DNA from: Kiritimatiellia bacterium
GTDB lineage: Bacteria; Verrucomicrobiota; Kiritimatiellia; CAIQIC01; Lenti-01
DNA: 7,952 nt
Direction: 5' to 3'
NCBI GenBank assembly: GCA_018432565.1
Contig: JAHDSS010000032.1
Location: 1-7,952, forward strand
Shown here: positions 4,649-7,952 of the stretch, in pieces
How positions within the stretch are numbered: the stretch's first letter is position 1
Layout: each line of letters starts with the position of its first letter
Translations under genes and position numbers: made by a program
The notes under the pieces: model-generated
Databases searched by the model: none
Told to the model about the DNA's origin: nothing
Seen by the model: only the letters and a program-made list of their open reading frames with translations

Positions 4649-6893
4649 AGACAAGAAACTGAAGATTGCGCTGATCAGCCTGCACGGGCTGATTCGCGGG
4701 GAAAACCTGGAACTGGGCCGGGACGAGGACACGGGCGGGCAGACGCGCTATGTGCTGGACCTGGCGCGGGCGCTGTCGGCGGATCCGGGCGTGGAGCGGG
4801 TGGATCTGATCACGCGGCAGGTGGTGGATGAGCGCGTGTCGAAGGACTACGCGCAGCTCGAGGAGCAGATCGCGGAGAAGGCGTGGATCATCCGAATTCC
4901 GTTCGGGCCGAAGCGGTACCTGGGCAAGACGAAGCTATGGCCCTATCTGGAGGTGTTCGTGGACCAGTGCCTGAATTACTTCCGGAAGACAGACCGCGTG
5001 CCGGACGTGATTCACGGGCATTACGCGGATGCGGGCTACGGCGGCGGCCAGCTGTCGCGCCTGCTGGGGATTCCCTTCGTGTTCACCGGCCATTCGCTGG
5101 GGCGGGTGAAACGCCAGCGCCTGCTGGATGCGGGCGTCAGCCGGGAGAAAGCCGAGACGCGCTACAGCCTGTCCACGCGGATCGAGGCCGAGGAGTTCGC
5201 GCTGGAGACGTGCTCGCTGATCTGCACCAGTACGCGGCAGGAGGTGAAGGAGCAGTACGAGCAGTACGAGAACTACATTCCGGAGCGGATGGAGGTGATT
5301 CCGCCGGGGGTGGACCTGGGGTCGTTCCATCCGCCGGAGGGCGAGGAGGCGGCGACGGACCTGGAGCAGGACATTCGCAGTTTCCTGCGCGAGCCGGACA
5401 AGCCGATGATCGTGGCGATGGCGCGGCCGGACGAGCGCAAGAACCTGGAGATGCTGGTGAAGGTGTACGGCGAGTCGCCGCCGATGCAGCGGGCGGCGAA
5501 CCTGGTGCTGGTGATGGGGTCGCGCGACGACATCCGCGCGATGCCGCCGGGGCAGCGCACGGTGCTGACCAACATCCTGACGTTGATCGACACGTACGGG
5601 CTGTACGGCCAGGCGGCCTATCCGAAGCGCCACCGGGCCGAAGAGGTGGCGCCGCTGTACCGGCGGGCGGCGCGCACGCGCGGCGTGTTCGTGAACCCGG
5701 CGCTGACGGAGCCGTTCGGCCTGACGCTGCTGGAGGCGGCGGCCAGCGGGCTGCCGATCGTGGCGACCCACGACGGCGGTCCCAGCGACATCATCGCCAA
5801 CTGCAAGAACGGGCTGCTGGTGGATCCACTGGACCCGGAGGCGATCCGCAAGGCGATCCTGCACATCCTGATCGAGCCGGGCGCGTGGGATGAGTTCTCC
5901 CGGGCGGGGATCGAGAACGTCCACGCCCACTACTCCTGGCGGCGGCATGTGCAGCGCTACCTGCGGGACGTGCGCGAGGTGCTGAAGGAAGCGGATACGC
6001 CGCCGGCGATCATCCGCGGCCGCCAGACGCGCCGGCTGTCGCAGATTGACCGCCTGATCCTGACGGACATAGACAACACGCTGACGGGCGACGACGGGGC
6101 GATGCAGGAGTTTTTCCGCCTGATCGCGGAGGCGCCGCTGCACGTGGGGTTCGGTATCGCCACGGGGCGGCGCTGCGAGGAGGTGATGCGGATGATCCAC
6201 GACCTGGACATTCCGCGTCCGGAAGTGCTGATCACCTCGGTGGGGACGGAAATCTACTACGGGAAGAACTTCACGATGGACCGGAGCTGGCACAAGCACA
6301 TCGGGTTCCGGTGGGAACCGGAGCGGGTGCGCGAGGTGCTCGACGGCCAGCCGGGCTTCTACCGCCAGCCGGACCACGAGCAGTCGGCCTTCAAGGTCAG
6401 CTACCAGATCGACCCGGCGGTGTCGCCGAAGGTGAACCGGATCAAGCGCATGCTGCGCGAGAACGGCCTGCAGGCCAAGGTGGTGCTGTCGCACGGAATG
6501 TTCCTGGACGTGATTCCGACGCGCGCGGGCAGCGGGGTCAGCGTGCGGCACATCGCCTACAAATGGAATTTCCCGCTGGAGCACATCCTGGCGGCGGGGG
6601 ATTCGGGCAACGACGAAGGCATGCTGTCGGTGAACGCGCTGGGCGTGGTCGTGGGCAATTACGGCCCCGAACTGGAGAAGCTGCGGAAGTATCCGCGGGT
6701 GTACTTTGCGCAGGCGCCTCATGCCGCCGGCATCATCGAAGGCATCCGCTACTATAACTTCCTCGACCAGATCACGATCCCGAACGACGCGCTGACGGAT
6801 CCGGACAAGGCGGCGAACGGGAACGGGAGCCGCGGCGGCAACGGGAACGGGAGCAGCGGGACGGCGTCCGGCCCGGCGGAGACCCATGCCTGA
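4641..6893 (+). CDS. sps: Sucrose-phosphate synthase with C-terminal HAD phosphatase-like domain
   Basis: This 750-residue cytoplasmic enzyme makes sucrose-6-phosphate from a nucleotide-glucose and fructose-6-phosphate. Residues 7-450 form a GT-B retaining glycosyltransferase of family GT4. Landmarks are [20 protein letters not shown] (13-32) with G33-Q34, [14 protein letters not shown] (122-135), [14 protein letters not shown] (148-161), VIPPGVD (219-225), MARPDERKN (260-268) and the E-x7-E pair E357/E365 in [15 protein letters not shown]. Residues 470-710 form a sucrose-phosphatase-like HAD domain: motif I D476-x-D478-N-T, motif II T508 (GIATGRR), FKVSY at 584-588, and motif IV G653-D-S-G-N-D658. 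The motif III Lys seems to be missing, with RAGSG at 628-632 where SKG is usual. The Gly/Asn/Ser tail (724-745) is low-complexity. AAGGAG lies 10 bases before the ATG at 4641. The start overlaps the kinase stop by 8 bp (ATGAGTGA). Confidence 0.93.
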   Translation: MSEDKKLKIALISLHGLIRGENLELGRDEDTGGQTRYVLDLARALSADPGVERVDLITRQVVDERVSKDYAQLEEQIAEKAWIIRIPFGPKRYLGKTKLWPYLEVFVDQCLNYFRKTDRVPDVIHGHYADAGYGGGQLSRLLGIPFVFTGHSLGRVKRQRLLDAGVSREKAETRYSLSTRIEAEEFALETCSLICTSTRQEVKEQYEQYENYIPERMEVIPPGVDLGSFHPPEGEEAATDLEQDIRSFLREPDKPMIVAMARPDERKNLEMLVKVYGESPPMQRAANLVLVMGSRDDIRAMPPGQRTVLTNILTLIDTYGLYGQAAYPKRHRAEEVAPLYRRAARTRGVFVNPALTEPFGLTLLEAAASGLPIVATHDGGPSDIIANCKNGLLVDPLDPEAIRKAILHILIEPGAWDEFSRAGIENVHAHYSWRRHVQRYLRDVREVLKEADTPPAIIRGRQTRRLSQIDRLILTDIDNTLTGDDGAMQEFFRLIAEAPLHVGFGIATGRRCEEVMRMIHDLDIPRPEVLITSVGTEIYYGKNFTMDRSWHKHIGFRWEPERVREVLDGQPGFYRQPDHEQSAFKVSYQIDPAVSPKVNRIKRMLRENGLQAKVVLSHGMFLDVIPTRAGSGVSVRHIAYKWNFPLEHILAAGDSGNDEGMLSVNALGVVVGNYGPELEKLRKYPRVYFAQAPHAAGIIEGIRYYNFLDQITIPNDALTDPDKAANGNGSRGGNGNGSSGTASGPAETHA
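6816..6854 (+). repeat. 15-bp duplication encoding a Gly/Asn/Ser-rich tail of the synthase
   Basis: AACGGGAACGGGAGC occurs at 6816-6830 and again at 6840-6854, 24 bp apart and in frame. It encodes NGNGS twice. The resulting tail (residues about 724-745) has no fold and looks like a flexible end created by local duplication, just before the overlap with the amylosucrase start. Confidence 0.75.
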
Positions 6894-7952
6894 ATTCGAC
6901 GCAGCCTACGAAGCGGAGCGGTCGCTGCGGCGCATCCGGCCCCGGATTCTCCGGCGCATCGAAGAGGCGTGCGATTCGCGCTTCGGGGCGGAGCGGTGGG
7001 TGGAAACGATCGAGGCGCGGCTGGCGGAGCACTGGCCGCGCTTCTTCGGCCTGCTGCACCGCCTTTACGGGAGCCACTACGACTTCTTCTTCTATCTGGA
7101 AAGCATCACGCTGACGGCGGTGGACTGCTGGCTGGAGCGGCCGGACGACCTGTACGAGCTCGATCTGCGGCGCGAGAACGATCCGGGGTGGCATCTGTCC
7201 GAGCGGATGGCCGGGGGATCGCTGTACGTGGACCTGTTTGCGGGGGATCTGGCGCGGCTGCGGGAGAAGATTCCCTATCTGCAGCGGCTGGGGCTGACCT
7301 ATCTGCACCTGATGCCGCTGTTCGCCTCGCGGCCCGGCAACAGCGACGGCGGCTATGCCATCAGCGACTACCGGTCGGTGGATCCCAGGCTCGGCACGAT
7401 CGACGACCTGCGCGCGCTGGCGGCGGACCTGCGGCAGGCGGGCATCTCGCTGGTGCTGGATTTCGTGTTCAACCACACGTCCGAAGACCACGTGTGGGCG
7501 ATCCGGGCCCAGGAGGGCGACCGCGAGCACATGGAGTACTACCATCTGTACGAGGACCGGACGATTCCCGATCAGTACGAAAAAACGCTGCGGGAGATTT
7601 TTCCGACGGTGCGCCGCGGCAATTTCACGTGGCACTCGGGCATGCAGCGGTGGGTGTGGACGACATTCAACAGCTTCCAGTGGGATTTGAAATACGCGAA
7701 TCCGGAAGTGTTCCGGGCCATGGCGGCGGAGATGCTGTTTCTGGCCAACACGGGAGTGGAAATCCTGCGGCTGGATGCGGTGGCCTTCATCTGGAAGCAG
7801 ATGGGGACGTCCTGCGAGAATCTGCCCGAGGCCCACCTGCTGATTCAGGCGTTCAATGCGCTGTGCCGGATCGCGGCGCCGGGGCTGGTCTTCAAGTCGG
7901 AGGCCATCGTGCATCCCGACGAGGTCGTGCGCTACATCGGCCGGGAGGAATG
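6886..7952 (+). CDS. ams: Amylosucrase (GH13_4), 3' end beyond the window
   Basis: This enzyme makes alpha-1,4-glucan and fructose from sucrose. The frame is open from ATG 6886 to the last base, giving 355 residues, somewhat more than half of the usual 630-650. The family's helical N-terminal domain (1-105) includes HYDFFFYLE (64-72). The (beta/alpha)8 barrel starts with [12 protein letters not shown] (114-125). [10 protein letters not shown] (137-146), [11 protein letters not shown] (153-163) and DFVFNHTS (192-199) follow. [14 protein letters not shown] (255-268) is nearly invariant in amylosucrases. The nucleophile is D297 in [20 protein letters not shown], and the acid/base is E339 in [19 protein letters not shown]154, H197 and R295 correspond to sucrose-binding residues of the Neisseria enzyme, which favours amylosucrase over other GH13 enzymes. 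GGAG lies 4 bases before the ATG. The start overlaps the synthase stop by 8 bp (ATGCCTGA), so translation is probably coupled. Confidence 0.95.
   Translation, partial: MPEFDAAYEAERSLRRIRPRILRRIEEACDSRFGAERWVETIEARLAEHWPRFFGLLHRLYGSHYDFFFYLESITLTAVDCWLERPDDLYELDLRRENDPGWHLSERMAGGSLYVDLFAGDLARLREKIPYLQRLGLTYLHLMPLFASRPGNSDGGYAISDYRSVDPRLGTIDDLRALAADLRQAGISLVLDFVFNHTSEDHVWAIRAQEGDREHMEYYHLYEDRTIPDQYEKTLREIFPTVRRGNFTWHSGMQRWVWTTFNSFQWDLKYANPEVFRAMAAEMLFLANTGVEILRLDAVAFIWKQMGTSCENLPEAHLLIQAFNALCRIAAPGLVFKSEAIVHPDEVVRYIGREE

Noticed and set aside
1754..4732. A minus-strand open frame of 992 codons covering the hydrolase, the spacer, the phosphatase region and the antisense of the kinase
   Set aside because: Only its last 333 codons encode a recognisable protein (the hydrolase). 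The rest is Arg/Pro-rich antisense translation, a normal effect of GC-biased codons, and the phosphatase and kinase are clearly coded in other frames.
4935..6887. A 650-codon minus-strand open frame antisense to the synthase
   Set aside because: Its translation is rich in Arg, His, Pro and Val with no domain, and it mirrors the synthase codons. The plus strand carries a full set of conserved motifs.
6772..7914. A 380-codon minus-strand open frame antisense to the amylosucrase
   Set aside because: It has no family features, and the plus-strand frame from 6886 has nearly invariant amylosucrase motifs throughout.

Overview
The window is mostly GC-rich bacterial DNA. Its main content is a compact sucrose and alpha-glucan metabolism locus on the right. 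On the left there is a long non-coding stretch, a toxin-antitoxin pair and a few accessory genes. The codon use is strongly GC-biased. Together with a repeated TTTCCA-N5-TGGAAA palindrome and the mix of genes, this suggests a PVC-type bacterium, perhaps Kiritimatiellota, Verrucomicrobia or a relative. That assignment is a guess from general appearance and there is no phylogenetic marker here.

Layout. At the left edge (1-84, minus) there is probably the start of a secreted or membrane protein that runs out of the window. Positions 85-676 hold no convincing gene. They contain an unusual cluster of four TATGCGT heptamers (106-237), an AT-rich repeat (361-390), a GC-rich stretch with a G10 run, and short direct repeats. 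Then, all on the minus strand: a PIN-domain toxin (677-1081) overlapped by its ribbon-helix-helix antitoxin (1078-1293) with a good promoter; a short YdeI/OmpD-associated-type protein (1363-1635); three tandem palindromes (1673-1743); an N-terminally anchored alpha/beta hydrolase (1754-2755); and a HAD-IIB phosphatase resembling sucrose-6-phosphate phosphatase (2866-3696). A short divergent control region (3697-3760) separates these from a plus-strand operon. That operon has a PfkB-family sugar kinase, probably fructokinase (3761-4648), a sucrose-phosphate synthase fused to a HAD domain (4641-6893), and the first 355 residues of an amylosucrase (6886 to the window end).

How the genes fit together. 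Sucrose-phosphate synthase makes sucrose-6-phosphate from a nucleotide-glucose and fructose-6-phosphate, and the phosphatase releases sucrose. Amylosucrase turns sucrose into alpha-1,4-glucan plus fructose, and the kinase returns fructose to fructose-6-phosphate. The set can therefore make sucrose, for example as a compatible solute, and can also channel sugar through sucrose into a glucan store. The same four functions are clustered in some halotolerant methanotrophs (known from memory, not checked). Here the phosphatase gene is divergent, and the synthase carries its own phosphatase-like domain that may have lost one catalytic residue.
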